In this document: one piece after another, positions 22,070 through 33,292 of the stretch
How positions within the stretch are numbered: the stretch's first letter is position 1
Layout of the letters: each line of letters starts with the position of its first letter
Source of the DNA: Hermatobates lingyangjiaoensis
Lineage: Eukaryota; Arthropoda; Insecta; Hemiptera; Hermatobatidae
Direction of reading: 5' to 3'
Assembly: GCA_026182355.1 (NCBI GenBank)
Contig: JAPFBL010000102.1
Coordinates: forward strand, 124,001 to 188,000
DNA length: 64,000 nucleotides
The notes under the pieces: generated by a model
The model's database searches: none
Told to the model about the DNA's origin: nothing
What the model saw: the letters and a program-made list of their open reading frames with translations, nothing else
Translations under genes and position numbers: made by a program

Positions 22070-22820
22070 TTCCGGTTTGATCATACTCGTATACTAACAA
22101 TCCTAGAGTTTACTAGGACTTATTCAAGTTAATGAATTTAAAGATTTTTTAACTACTCTATGACAGATAACTTCTTGTGTACATCCTAACTTCAGTAAAT
22201 GGTTAAGGCATTCTCTAGTGTCAAAAATCCATAATAATTTTAATCTTTATTGTAAAATTTTGGTGTGTGAAATACATGCTTAAGAGTATCAACCCCTGCT
22301 TTACAAATAACTTTTTTATTTTGATTTTGTAAATACTCACTGAATATTATGATTATTCATAATATTATTACTCATGGAAATAATGATCATCAAGCACTCC
22401 GTTTGTCATAATCACAATATATTTTAGCGCAGTGCATATCTAATAGCAGTAATTTCTCTTTTCAAGAGTTTCCTAATATAAGTGTCAAAATTGATTGACT
22501 AGGTTAAGATATTAGAACCAATGGCAATGATGTCGAGATTGACATTTGACTTTAATGTTAGGTCAGAAAATACCCCCACAACTTTGACCTTTCCTTGACC
22601 TTTCGCACTAGACCTCTACCAAAATTTATCTTTTATCTTTCAAACATTCCCTCCTAAGATTTACCTTATTTGTAGAATATATAATTCTTACGCAGCAGAT
22701 AACTGCTTTAGTAAAACCCTTCAATTTAGAAATGTTCAAATCAGTTATGATAGCAGATTTTATATGAAACTATTTTAATTAGGTATTTTATAAAAGCAAA
22801 TGTTGCTAAACCTAACCTCT
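22070..22820. other. Unassigned
   Basis: Nothing recognised. Confidence 0.3.
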
Positions 22821-22826
22821 TATTTT

Positions 22827-22862
22827 CCCTGAAGATGATCAGGTCGATGAAAACATCGACTG
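22827..22862 (+). ncRNA. Degenerate hammerhead-like motif
   Basis: CTGAAGA at 22829, a possible three-pair hairpin, then GAAAACATCGAC. The GAA is followed by AAC rather than a self-complementary block, so it is probably a dead relic. Confidence 0.35.
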
Positions 22863-23073
22863 ATATTGAACATGTAAACATTTTCTTTAAGTCACTGAGT
22901 ATACTTTAAAAAATGTACGAAACTGCATAAAAAACTGTGTTACTGTATGGATATGTTTCAACCGATACATCACTCATAACTAGGACATTCATAGTAAGTG
23001 TGTGTGTGTGATTCTTGACATTGATATTAAAAAGATGGGTGGGTAGTGATGAAGGTTTAATTATTCTCTGTAT

Positions 23074-23417
23074 CAGTTAAGCACAGTTTGGAGGATTTGG
23101 ACTGGTCTCTTCTTCTATTTAACTAATCGAGGTAGGCCTCCTTGTAAACGTTTTAAGACCTTATTTGAACTAGTAATTTTCATATTTTTGGCTTCTTTTC
23201 TTGAAATTATTATTCCAATAATTGTAATCAAAAAAATAATTTTTGCACAGTTAAGCACAGTTTAGAGGAGGGCTGGTCTCTTCTTCTGTTTAACTAATCG
23301 ATGTAGGCCTCCTTGTAAACGTTTTAATACCTTATATGTACTAGTAATTTTAATATTTTTGGCTTGTTTTCTTGAAATTATTATTCCATTAATTATAATC
23401 AAAAGAATAATTTATGC
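23074..23417 (+). repeat. Tandem duplication of about 172 bp
   Basis: Two head-to-tail units, 23074-23247 and 23248-23417, both running from 'cagttaagcacagttt' through 'gtaggcctccttgtaaacg' to 'aataatttttgc'/'aataatttatgcc'. About 10% divergent by eye. No coding potential noted. Confidence 0.9.
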
Positions 23418-23860
23418 CTTTAAAAATAGTTTTGGAAAATTGACCTCTGTCATATTCATTTATAGAAAGGTTTATTATGATAATTCTAAATAAAGAAACG
23501 AATGTGAGAAATTACTGTTTCTCAGGTTGGATTTTGCAATAAATTCTGCCAAACCTTATTTAATCATAACGAATGATAAATCCGGTATCACTATGGAAAA
23601 TACAACAACGCTAAACATGTTGTCAATTCATGTGGTGAGTAATTTAGAAAAACATATTGATAGACTATCCTAATTGGTTCATTAAATAAGGCGTACCAAT
23701 GACCCTGTTATAACTATCAAATAACAAATATTCATCAAACTATTGAAGGTAATGGATATTTATAGGGCTACTCTAATTGATTCGTTCAGTATGGCGTACC
23801 AATTACCAGTTATAACCATCAAAAAAATATTTTCAACAAAATATAAATGAAAAAGATAAA
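23418..23860. other. Unassigned
   Basis: A loose direct repeat: 'attggttcattaaataaggcg' region near 23672 and a similar line near 23778. Confidence 0.35.
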
Positions 23861-24071
23861 AAGATTTCACATAAACACGTGAAACAACAATCAATGATCA
23901 AACCACAATAAGAAATGGGAAAACAAAACTAAGATCTTTCAACCGTAACAAGCGGTATTCGTCAGAGTCAAAAACCCAACTGAGTTTGGGTTTTTGACTC
24001 TGACGAAGACCGCTTGTTACGGTTGAAAGATCTTAGTCTTGTTTTCCCATTTCTTATTGTGGTTTGATCAT
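23861..24071. repeat. Family A fold-back, right ribozyme intact
   Basis: The left arm begins with the outermost family end ('aagatttcacataaacacgt'). The spacer is 'ctgagtttggg'-like and the right arm ends 'ggtttgatcat'. No (TA)n at either edge, which is unusual in this family. Confidence 0.9.
23996..24038 (+). ncRNA. Predicted minimal hammerhead ribozyme (family A)
   Basis: GACT, CTGACGA, A, GACCG-CTTGTTA-CGGTT, GAA, AGATCT, T, AGTC. All core bases are present and both short stems pair; the self-complementary AGATCT allows stem III only in a dimer. Confidence 0.78.
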
Positions 24072-24780
24072 AAATGAAAAAGAATATCGATAGACAATCT
24101 TTATTGATTAATTTAATTTGGCACACCAATGATCCAGTTCGATTTTCTAAATAACTAATTTTCAACCGAAAACTTCTGGAAAAAAATATTGATAGGTTAT
24201 AGTCATTGATTAATGCATGACGTTATACTCTTCGTATCCATTAAATGATTACAGTTTTAAAACTAATTACTGTTAATGCTCTGAAATTTAAACAAATTGT
24301 CATACTTTCAGAAACAGAAATAAGAAGATTTAATCTGTAAAAGTTTTAATCTTTATACTTTAAATGCAGGTTTAATTTGAGAGTGGACCTTAAGGGTTGG
24401 AGGTGAAGAAATTTATGTTTGTTTTGGGGAGGGTGGGTGTCAACACCCTTGAATTTTCTTTCCCCCATTACTACTTTGCTTCACTTTCTGCACAACAATT
24501 TAGCATCTCCTTTACATCCACCAAAAATCAAATAGCTTCTATATTTATAAGATTAATTAATCTTGATATAGTAAGTTTTCCAACTTTAAATAAAATTCTA
24601 ATTACTTATATTTTTATTTTTGTTTCAATTTATTTCTAATGCCTGTATTAATAAATAAAATTACCATACCTAAAGTCTAATTCAAAAAACATAATAAGAA
24701 AAACACTAAGTAACAAAAAGTAGATGTATTTAGAAAAACAATGAAGAATAACTCCTAATAGAAAGAACGTATGCCAATGA
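24072..24780. other. Unassigned
   Basis: Nothing recognised; the 80-codon frame at 24397-24639 has no motif. Confidence 0.3.
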
Positions 24781-24784
24781 AAAA

Positions 24785-24915
24785 ATTATTGCATATATAT
24801 ATATTTTCGAAGAGACTCACATCATTCTACCTGATGACGAGTTCATCAAACAGTAGTAGTAAGTTTTAGTGATCCCTTTTATATGTGTTTTTTCTACAAT
24901 TTATTATATATATAT
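24785..24915 (+). repeat. Family P unit with altered hammerhead
   Basis: Contains 'ctacctgatgacgag' then TCATCAAACAGTAG at about 24829-24860: the 5' core CTGATGA is whole, but the GAA position reads CAA. It joins (TA)n and then family G at 24916. The same P-(TA)n-G junction appears inverted at 36700-36880. Confidence 0.65.
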
Positions 24916-25223
24916 ATAGATAAAAGTATCGACCGTGAAATAGAAACAAAACTAAAATTTATCGGGACACGGTCAGTTCTTGAGGTTCAAATTAAACTCT
25001 CATTGCCAACGTTTCGGTCTTTATTGAAAACCTTTTTCATAGGCCTACAAAAAGGGGGGAAATATAAGAAATAGTACAATCATTCAAAAATCAATCATAA
25101 AGAAATGTGCAATTAGTTAAAATTAAGAAATTTCTATTGTATTTTCTTAATTTTAACTAATTCCACTTTTCTGTATGATTGATTTTTGAATGATTGTACT
25201 ATTTATTATATTTCCTCTTCTCT

Positions 25224-25230
<7 letters not shown>
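24916..25230. repeat. Family G unit with inner fold-back
   Basis: The outer end 'gataaaagtatcgaccgtg' (24919) leads to the inverted motif GCCAACGTTTCGG...CCTTTTTCATAGGC (24998-25043, minus-strand sense), with the family's CTATGA core variant. A hairpin follows, with arms 25062-25135 and 25137-25215 of near-perfect complementarity. Only one arm carries the ribozyme-like motif. (TA)n from 25224. Confidence 0.7.
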
Positions 25231-25249
<19 letters not shown>

Positions 25250-25254
<5 letters not shown>

Positions 25255-25373
25255 ATTTCACATAAACACGTGAAATAACAATCAATGATCAAACCACAAT
25301 ATGAAATGGGAAAACAAGACTAAGATCCCTCAACCCCAACAAGCGGTCTTCGTCAGAGTTAAAAACCCGACTA
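25250..25373 (-). repeat. Family A single left arm, ribozyme damaged
   Basis: Complete outer end and body; in the motif GAAAGATCTT has become GAGGGATCTT and CGGTT has become GGGGTT (minus strand), so it should be inactive. Ends at TATATA. Confidence 0.8.
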
Positions 25374-25756
25374 TATATTAGTGTATATTGGCAGCAGATT
25401 CTCTTGTAAACATATTTTATTAAAGTAGACGGCACCTTCCGCATTCACGACTTTTGCTGGTGTTTTCTAGTTTTCTAACTAGTTTTCTTTGTTAGGGAGT
25501 GATTTTATGAAGGAGTTGTCCCAGAGACATCGAAGAAATAATTTCGTAGCTTACTCAATAATATATTTTTACTACAAGCTTTGGATTTCACTGAAATCAA
25601 CATAAGGTATATCGTATAAACTGACTAAGCGTAAACTAACACTTACGCTTTTTCAAAACTGTTATCCTGTTAGTTTACACTTAATCAAAATACTTACGCT
25701 TTTTCAAAACTGGTATTGTGTTAGTTTACGCTTAAACAGTTATATATATATATATA
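25374..25756. other. Unassigned, with local repeats
   Basis: A short tandem at 25625-25740: 'gtaaactaacacttacgctttttc'-type text occurs in direct and inverted form three times. The left part is unrecognised. Confidence 0.4.
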
Positions 25757-25878
25757 TGATCAAACCACAATAAGAAATGGGAAAACAAAACTACCATTTC
25801 TAAGAAAACCTAAGAAAACCATTTCTTATTGTGGTTTGATCATTGATTGTTATTTCACGTGTTTATGTGAAATCTTTT
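25757..25878. repeat. Family A fold-back lacking its ribozymes
   Basis: The arms are only the outer half of the family ('gatcaaaccacaataagaaa' and its inverse), joined through 'aaaactaccatttctaagaa'. The whole hammerhead region is missing from both arms. (TA)n at 25740-25757 and 25882-25904. Confidence 0.85.
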
Positions 25879-25904
25879 ACACATATATATATATATATAT
25901 ATAT

Positions 25905-26155
25905 TTGTAAAATTTGGGAGCAGTCCTTCATTCAAGCATATTTCATTGAATAACTTTTCCAGTCCCTGAAGATGACTGTAAGCCAGTCGAAACATGTCAG
26001 TTCTCACTTAAAAATATTCTTCAACGTTTGAATGAAGGAAAGAAGAAGGTATTTAGAAACCTTGAAAAACTGGTGAAGAAAATGACATCAGTGAAATATT
26101 ATTATATTACATTATATATTATATTATATATTATAATATTATTATATTATATATA
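25905..26155 (+). repeat. Family S unit: hammerhead plus PLE-like peptide stub
   Basis: Starts directly after (TA)n, contains the motif at 25963-26002, then a frame reading KKVFRNLEKLVKKMTS. That resembles the stubs at 47.1 kb ([10 protein letters not shown]), 57.5 kb and 58.5 kb. Ends in an AT-rich tract. Confidence 0.6.
25963..26002 (+). ncRNA. Predicted hammerhead motif (ACAUGU type)
   Basis: CTGAAGA, T, GACTG-TAAGC-CAGTC, GAA, ACATGT, C. Core complete, stem II has five perfect pairs and ACATGT is self-complementary. Stem I does not pair well next to the core, so activity is doubtful. Confidence 0.6.
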
Positions 26156-26254
26156 TATAATGCTCTTCTTTCTGGGCCACACTCTTGATATAAAGGTTGA
26201 ATTTATATTTTGACAACTTGAAGTTTTGAGTATGCCCAAATTTCAAATTCATTA

Positions 26255-26293
<39 letters not shown>

Positions 26294-27382
26294 TCAAGGC
26301 AGAAGTAAGATTGAAGGAATAAATTAGCTTGCAAGCAGCAGTAACTACTTCATTAATTCATTTGACTGCCTTGAGCGGTAAACGTTAGATATTTTTAATT
26401 AAATTACCTCGTGTAATTAAAGAACTAAACGGCCAACATTTTTCTTCCGGGAAGGAGTTTTTTTTTCCTTTAACGTTCTTTTACCTAATTAATTTCAATT
26501 TATTTAAGCAACTTATCATCTCAGAATTCAGCAATACATCATTTCGTTTATTTAATGAGACTGCAATATTCTTCATCTTTTTGTTAAATACCTATTTATT
26601 AAAAGATGTTTTAGGTTTAAAAGAATGTTTTAACAAGTGAATTTGGTAAACATTGGTTAAACAACTTTTTTCTCTAATTAAAACAAAATTAACAGATTGC
26701 TTCATTAATACCATTTATTCATGGGCTAATTACTCTTTGTGAAAATTATGATATAATATCTAAATAGGCCAGTTATTTAAAAGTGGAATTTTTTCAGGAT
26801 TTTAACATCTAAATAATGTAAATATCTAAGCATTAATTTAGTTCATTCCATAGTTCTGAACCCAGTAACATTACTGTGTAAACCCCTGAGGCGAAGTCAG
26901 TTGACATTTAGTGCCAGGTAATCGCTACCCCTTTGTCCCTTCTGCAATTCTCTCATCTGTATTAGTCACATTTCAAGGATAAATAACTGAAAATATATCT
27001 CTCTATTATAAATAAATTTTCATTAAAATATTGAGAAAATTTTTTGCTGTTTTATTAAGTTTTGGAGATATGTATATGAAAGGAATTAGAAATTTTGGAA
27101 TTTATGAAGTGAGATTTATTGTTCTCTTTCTGAAAACATTAACGCTAAACGACACAAAACTTACTGTCAACTCAAGTAAAATAATGAAAAAAATGTTACA
27201 TTTCAACACCAATATAAGTTTTTAAATTTTGAAGAATGAAACAAAATACCATTATTTTATATTATAAAATAATATTTTTTTTATTGTTTTATGAAAACTT
27301 AATCGGTTATTTATTGAAGCAATTAAGATGAATAGTTTTTCCCCCAAAAATTAATTTGGAATATTGCATTACCACTAGAGAA
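26156..27382. other. (TA)n at 26260-26292, otherwise unassigned
   Basis: AT-rich; no gene or known repeat. Short inverted text 'caaggcagaagtaa'/'ctgccttgag' flanks 26294-26375. Confidence 0.35.
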
Positions 27383-27702
27383 GGGTGCCAGGTTAGCCCA
27401 TTGGCAACGTACTCGCCTCTGGAGTGATAGGTCCGGTGTGCCATACTCACTCTGATCCTCGATTAACCCACATAGGAGGTTAATAAATCTGAGCACGTCG
27501 TCCCTCAAAGAGAATATTCAGCCATCAGTCCCGTGCTTCTACAATCTCAGGTAGTCGTTAAGGATAGCTAATCTAAATGCACTTGAGTTGTGCAAAATTT
27601 AGGAATCCCGATGTATACACCAATCTTGATTGTGTGGTATCACAAAGGGCCAATGTCCGTCCTACGTGTGTTCCACTCTTCAACTGCCACTGCAACCTAT
27701 GA
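27383..27702 (+). mobile_element. tRNA-derived SINE, copy 2
   Basis: Head 'ccaggttagcccattggcaa', then 'taggtccggtgtgccatact' in the B-box position, 'gaggttaataaatctgagca', 'cttgagttgtgcaa' and the tail 'gtggtatcacaaagg'. Diverged from copy 1 but collinear for about 320 bp. Confidence 0.72.
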
Positions 27703-28660
27703 AAAGTTTGTATTTTACAGATACAGTTTAATGTTAGCGTCTTGTATTTCGTACTGAAGCTGGATGTTTGAATCATTGTCAAGACAGCATATTTTTCATG
27801 TGGAGATTAGAAAATCATTCGCACACCGACCCTCGGAAATATGAGATATAATCGGCTTTGAAAATGTACGATTCTAGGTCTCATTAATAATCTACTCTTA
27901 TAAACTTCAGTTTGAAAACTATTAAACTGCTTAAAAAGTTTGAAGCGGATAATCTGAAATAGCTACCACATAGCAAACAAACTACACTTTTCTATCCTTA
28001 ATACACCTCTAAAGTTGTGTTTTATACTTTTGTTTGTTAGAAATAAACAGTTGTTTGTTTGAAATTGAACAAACCTTGGGGGTTGAAGAAAGTTAATCCA
28101 AAAATATTTAATACAATTTTTTTTACGCAGGATACAATTGTTTCAATTTTTCTATGCGCTTATTTATATAACTACTGTGAGCCATTACACTGCAGGAAAC
28201 AAATCTGCTGTGTTAATTTTGTCATAAAAGAGTTTGTTAATTTATAACATTGCACAATATTTGAGTGCTTTAGAAACATTATTGAAGTCACTAGTCATAA
28301 TAAAATTATGAATAATATACAATAATGGCATCAGAAATGATTCTGAATTAGCGGTTTGGATAGCATCAATGTTTAAGAGCAACCCTTCCAGGGCAATAAA
28401 CCCCAAATCCTGTTTAGCATGTCTGCCAAAACTACTAGATAAGTCGGAGTTATCTATTTGCAATGCAGTTTATGCTAACTGCAGTAAAAGAATCTAATTT
28501 TAATAACATAACAATGATTCTGTATCTATGTAGCGCTCAAGATCTGAATTTCTTTTTCTTATCTTTTGTAGAAATGTTGATTTAAACATTTAGGCATTGA
28601 TAAGTTGATTTTTTTAAACCTTTTGACATATATAACTTAAATGAAAAAAAGTTGTTGAAG
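27703..28660. other. Unassigned
   Basis: Frames at 28059-28247 and 28242-28463 are open but carry no motif I recognise. Confidence 0.3.
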
Positions 28661-28662
28661 AC

Positions 28663-28705
28663 TTCTTCCTGAAGGTGGACTGTTAAAAACCAGTCTTGAA
28701 ACCGT
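28663..28705 (+). ncRNA. Degenerate hammerhead-like motif
   Basis: CTGAAGG at 28669 (last core A changed to G), GGACTG-loop-CAGTCT hairpin, then GAAACCGTT. The hairpin is good but the core and the stem III block are altered. Confidence 0.4.
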
Positions 28706-28842
28706 TTAGTTTAATTCTATTTTATCTAGGTTTATCTGATTCTTAATGTATCTTACATTACCTCAGCAATATTAAGAATATACCAGAAATGATAGTTAAA
28801 TTATAAGCTTGCAGTTAAATAATTTTCTAATCATTGTTTAGT

Positions 28843-29070
28843 GGGCCAGGTTAGCTTAGTGGTAACGTCCTTGCCTCTGAACTAGTAAGTCCGGGGTTGG
28901 ATACCCACATAACCCTGGATTTATTCACAAAGGAGGTGAATAAATCTGAACATCTCGTCCCTCGGAGAGAATTTTCTGTCTTGAGCTTAAACGAGGTCAA
29001 GTACTCGTTAAAAACCTTATTCTAAATACACTTGAGTTGGGCAAGAGCTAGGAATCCATCCCACTGTAGA
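28843..29070 (+). mobile_element. tRNA-derived SINE, copy 3
   Basis: The best-kept head of the six: 'ggccaggttagcttagtggt' (A box) and 'ccggggttggatacccac' (B box), then 'tttattcac', 'ctcgtccctcggagaga' and 'acacttgagttgggcaa'. The tail beyond 29065 differs from the other copies. Confidence 0.78.
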
Positions 29071-29248
29071 ATCAAAGGAGAGGTAATAATCCCTGAGGAA
29101 TCGACATCGGAGAGGTGACTTTGTCAGTCCCTCAGACCTCTACATAGAAAAAAAAAATCGTTGTTTATATATGTATATAAAAAGATTTCACATAAACACG
29201 TGAAATAACAATCAATGATCAAACCACAATAAGAAAATGGGAAAACAA

Positions 29249-29291
29249 GACTAAGATCTTTCAACCGAAACAAGCAGTCTTCGTCAGAGTC
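29249..29291 (-). ncRNA. Predicted hammerhead (family A), stem II altered
   Basis: CTGACGA and GAA-AGATCT-T-AGTC are intact, but the hairpin strands are GACTG and CGGTT, which leaves one mismatch in the middle of stem II. Confidence 0.6.
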
Positions 29292-29333
29292 AAAAACCCA
29301 ACCGATCAACCAAAACCCAACAGTTGGGTTTTT

Positions 29334-29376
29334 GACTCTGACGAAGACCGCTTGTTACGGTTGAAAGATCTTGGTC
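29334..29376 (+). ncRNA. Predicted minimal hammerhead ribozyme (family A)
   Basis: GACT, CTGACGA, A, GACCG-loop-CGGTT, GAA, AGATCT, T, GGTC. Stem I has one G-U pair in place of A-U; otherwise identical to the consensus. Confidence 0.75.
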
Positions 29377-29445
29377 TTGTTTTCCCATTTTCACATTGTG
29401 GTTTGATCATTGATTGTTATTTCACATGTTTATATGAAATCTTTT

Positions 29446-30329
29446 TATATTCTTTGATATTAATGTTGGGATATATATTTAGTTTTCTACAAGTATCATT
29501 ATCTATCCATATTTATACTGGAAAAGGAAAGTACAAGTTAGGAAAAATATAATTGTATTTCATTTCTTTTATTATAGATTTTTAGATTCGCAGAACAAAC
29601 ATTTCCTGACAAGAAAGGCTAGTTATTATGTAATTTACAATTAATGACAATGGTTTGAGCTAGATTTGGCTAATAGCATTCCCAATTTGAAATAAGCACT
29701 TGACCAGGTATAACATGACCTGTCATCAAACTCAAATTGCCTTTGAAAGGAAAAGTATGGAAACTACTTATTTAGGAATATAAATGGGAGTTTCGATTTC
29801 CACGTGAGTGGAGCAAATATTAAAGTTCCGAACGTCTAAAAGCTGTTATCAGGATAAACCACTGCACTGAGCTACTATTCGCTCGGTCTAGACTTTCCGG
29901 CACGATATCCCCGCCCACTACGGCTTACATATATTAACTCTAATATTATTCACTCCGACTGTCCTCTACTCCTGTATCTTATATTCCAAATGACACAAGG
30001 AAAACCGAAAGAAAATTTGACTTAGTTATTTTATTGATTGAGGAAAAACACAGTAAACGGAGATACTTAATGAATAATATATCCATTTTTGTATACAACT
30101 GTATTCAGCAAAGCTATTTTTAGATAACCTGCCTTTAGATTAAAACATCATATATATCATACATATTATAAAAAGTTTATCAGAATATTTTATTTAGTTC
30201 TTCACCTAATACATAAAATTTGACAGCTCTGATTTCGAACTTTCTTCATCGATCCAAACATCACCTATTGTTTTAATTTTATTTTAATTGTTACAGCAGT
30301 ATTGTGAAAGTTATTTCCCAAATTACGTA
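29446..30329. other. Unassigned
   Basis: Nothing recognised. Confidence 0.3.
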
Positions 30330-30389
30330 CGAGGTGTGTAAATAAAGTAGTGAGACTGATTTTTTTTTAAATTTTCTATTCAAATAAAA

Positions 30390-30803
30390 TTACAATGTGA
30401 TATTGTCACCTTCAAAATAGTTCCCTTCGGAAGCCACACAGCGCTGGAGACGGTCCTTCCAATCATTGTAGCATTGCTGGAACTCGGATTCTGGAATGGC
30501 CTTCAGCTGGTCGGTTACAGCAGTTTGTATGTTTTGTAGTGTCCCGAAATGAGTTCCCTTGAGGTGATTTTTCAATCTCGGGAAGAGGAAAAAGTCACAA
30601 GGACTCAAGTCTGGTGAATAAGGAGGCTGAGGAGCAACAGGAATGTTTTTACTGGCCAAAAACTCGTTTATTGAGATGGCAGTGTGACAGGGCGCGTTGT
30701 CGTGATGCAACACCCACTTGTCTTTGATGTTTGGCCGCACACGAAGGACTCTTTTTCGAAGTCTTTCAAGGACCTCACGGTCCTTGACATTTGACATTTT
30801 CAC
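30390..30803 (-). pseudogene. Mariner transposase C-terminal part, copy 2
   Basis: After a junction-derived start (MKMSNVKD) the frame enters REVLERLRKRV and continues as in copy 1. It has HHDNAPCH and YSPDLSPCDFFLF with the two catalytic Asp residues 34 apart, and the same C-terminus. Only a residue or two differ (DRL for DRF). The first catalytic Asp is deleted. Confidence 0.93.
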
Positions 30804-31034
30804 GGGTTGACATTTTCATCGGTGTTTGCACTTGAAGGCCTTCCGCTTCGTGGTTCATCTTCAATCGACTCTCTTCCTTCTGAAAATTCCTTAAACCACC
30901 GAAAAACCTGTGCCCTTGATAAAACACGTTATCCATAGGCCTCCTGAAGTTTTTCAAAAGTTTCGGTTGCATTATGTCCAAGTCTGAAGCAAAATTTGAT
31001 TGCACACCGCTGCTCAACTTTGAGGTCACTCATT
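30804..31034 (-). pseudogene. Mariner transposase N-terminal part, copy 2, with stop
   Basis: The MSDLKVEQRC frame is present as in copy 1, but the codon GAA after EAYG (about 30930) is TAA here, a nonsense change inside the helix-turn-helix domain. It then runs QVFRWFKEF and RSGRPSSANTDENVN to the deletion junction. The longer overlapping frame at 30775-31029 is a shadow frame. Confidence 0.85.
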
Positions 31035-31225
31035 TTTAAAACGCTCAAGAAAAAACCATTTCACGAAAACCAACGCTACGGACAAACAAATGACTGTGGC
31101 GAGTTCAGATTCATACTGGAGGCGCATCACACGTGCACGTGACGCTACTCAAGGCCACGCGTCTCCAGCGTTGCCAGATCGAAAGCGACGTTGCCAGTCT
31201 CACTACTTTATTTACACACCTCGTA

Positions 31226-31950
31226 TTCTAATGAAGTTTAGTGTAAATGTTGTTCAGAGTATAATTTACCATTTTTCTGAAACATAAGGTCCAGAACAAA
31301 TCAAAACATACACTCTAAACTACTTTTCCTGGTATACTTTCCTTACAAAAGATGGTGAACAAATTAAAGTTTAAAATTTCAATCAGATCTTGAGGTTTGC
31401 ATCTATCTTTGTTTGGATGTTAGTTTTGACGGATACATAATCAGTAGATAATTATAAGTACAACAGAATAAATGAAGCTCTCAGTTATATTTCGTTAACA
31501 CTTATGTACTGGTAAATGATTTAATCAATCAGAATTCACGAGATAATGTATACCAAACACCAAATAAAAGAGTACAGACAGAATCCACAAACGCAACAGT
31601 ATTAAAATTCAGCAGTAGTAGGTCCGTGACCTGGAACTGCTAAGTACAGCTCACTCTACAGTGCGTGGAAAGAATCGTTGGTCAATCAGAAGAGATAAAA
31701 ATAGAACAATGATAATTTGAATAAAAATGGTATATACATGTTTTATACCAAATACTGTGCTACTATATTGTAAGTTTGAACAATTTTACTATCTCTTCTT
31801 AATAATGATTGAAATTCAAAAAAAAAAAACAACATTTTTACTATTATATTTACCAGAAGTATTCATCCCTGTTACTGTGTTAAAATATGGCTTTCATTAA
31901 CATTAATATATTTACTACTTACAACTATATACACTCATTAGGTGATTACA
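31226..31950. other. Unassigned
   Basis: Nothing recognised. Confidence 0.3.
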
Positions 31951-32245
31951 AAGAGGTAAGAGTAGCTCTGTGGCTTGCATGCTCGTCTCAGGACTGGTAG
32001 ATCCAATGTTCAATATACACCTGGCCTTTGATTTATTCAAGTCGGATGTGAATAAATCTGTTCACATCATCCATCGGTGAGGACATTCAGGAGCCTGAAC
32101 GATTTTAAGTACTCATTAACGATCCCTTCTAATTAAACTTGGGCTAGGCAAAATTTAGGACTCTCAATTAAATTGAATGTTCAATATGCGGTGGCACAAA
32201 GGTGTAATCATGACCCATGTGTGTTTGTCTTGGGGCGGTCACTGT
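31951..32245 (+). mobile_element. tRNA-derived SINE, copy 4 (diverged)
   Basis: 'gagtagctctgtggcttgca', 'gactggtagatccaatgttc', 'tgatttattcaagtcgg', 'aacttgggctaggcaaaatt' and the tail 'ggtggcacaaaggtg'. Collinear with copies 1 and 2 but the most diverged. Confidence 0.65.
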
Positions 32246-33075
32246 AACTTAACCCAGCCTAGTACTACAAATATTGTTACAAAATGTTATTTACACTTTT
32301 TATATAAAGTAATAAAAATTTTGCTAAGCAATATATGTTTGTTATTTTGCTATTGTTAAAATATCAGTTTAAGAATATTGTAAGATTGTAATCTTACAAT
32401 GAATAAAAATTCGATAATTGTAATTATGATCTTACAAAAAAATTAATTATGTTTTCAAATTAAAAGTAGTAATAAAAATGAATGTCCTTTTTTCAAATCA
32501 TAAGTATTTGATATTACACATTTAAGCTATATAATTATAAATGATATGACTTGAATTTTTTTCTTAGTATTTGAGGCGAAAAAATTAGAAATGTTAATTA
32601 TTGAAATTTATATCCATTCACGGGTTCATTTTGTTCTTAGCTCGAATAACTGAGTAGCATAAATTAAAAAGTATATTATATTTATTAATGTCTGGCAAAG
32701 CCATTTGTTCCCATTAATGTATTCATCTTGCTGAAAAGAGGGAGCAGATCTAAGTTATTACCATACTAACGAGATCATTGAAAATTATTCTCAAGTTTAC
32801 TGATTTACATGAAACCACCTTCTATTGTGAATAGCTCCCACTCTCTCTCTCACTCTTTCCCAATGTCACTTGCAATACTGACTAGTATTCACAATGTTTT
32901 TGACAAATAAATAGTACAAATAATGAATTTAAATATTAGTTAAGAACAGATATAAAATTTTCTACATTGATATTGTAAAAAGAACACTATGTAATTCTTG
33001 TACTTTTAAAAAAAAAATTCTTTGAATTTAATTCATTACTTCTGCATTCTGTTATAGTGTGGTAGTTGGGAAATT
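32246..33075. other. Unassigned AT-rich DNA
   Basis: Nothing recognised. A short CT-rich run lies at 32840-32865. The 'agaaggtggtttcatgtaaa' text near 34760 is the inverse of 32810-32835. Confidence 0.35.
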
Positions 33076-33077
33076 TT

Positions 33078-33292
33078 AAAAATGACGTCTCCACACAAAA
33101 ATTTCAATAGCAAAACTAGCAACGTGTTTCTACTCCTTAGCGTACTTCTTTAGATTTACATAAAAAATATATATACATATAACAAATATGTTTATTTTTC
33201 CCTTTTAGATGCAAACCTAAAGAAGAACACTAAGTGTTTGAAACGCATTGTTAGTTTTGGTATTAAACTTTTTTGTGTGGAGACTGTCCCCT
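33078..33292. repeat. Family R fold-back with degenerate hammerheads
   Basis: Arms 33080-33160 and 33210-33290 ('tgacgtctccacacaaaaat' and its inverse). The right arm plus strand (33219-33252) reads CTAAAGA, a GAACAC-TAA-GTGTTT hairpin, then GAAACGCATTG. Position G5 is A, and ACGCAT may derive from a self-complementary ACGCGT. The left arm has a similar CTAAAGA with GAAACACGTT. Confidence 0.6.

Larger units (their letters stand above)
29181..29445. repeat. Family A fold-back, full-length arms
   Basis: Both arms include the outermost 'aaagatttcacataaacacg' end and are separated by a spacer rich in 'caaaacccaac'. Left motif minus 29249-29291, right motif plus 29334-29376. Confidence 0.92.
30330..31223 (-). 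mobile_element. Internally deleted mariner, copy 2
   Basis: Same family as 8619-9555 and almost identical to it outside the deletion: same CGAGGTGTGTAAATAAAGTA ends, TA duplications at 30328-30329 and 31224-31225. At 894 bp it has lost more of the centre. Its junction, near 30775-30810, lies between 'gaccgtgaggtccttgaaag' and 'gtcaaccc' (minus strand), different from copy 1. Confidence 0.93.

Noticed and set aside
22827..22862. Full hammerhead call at the motifs near 22829, 28669 and 59764
   Set aside because: Each has CUGAAG(A/G) and a GAAA, but the block after GAA is not self-complementary and stem I is lacking; kept only as low-confidence relics.
28242..28463. Minus-strand frame of 73 codons with protein-like composition and an acceptor-like 'tttactgcag' upstream
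   Set aside because: The opposite strand is also open and equally plausible, the acceptor is out of step with the frame, and no family is recognised. Not enough to call an exon.
30775..31029. 84-codon frame over the mariner N-terminal region (also 9101-9361)
   Set aside because: Shadow frame: the true transposase reading is MSDLKVEQRC in another frame of the same strand.
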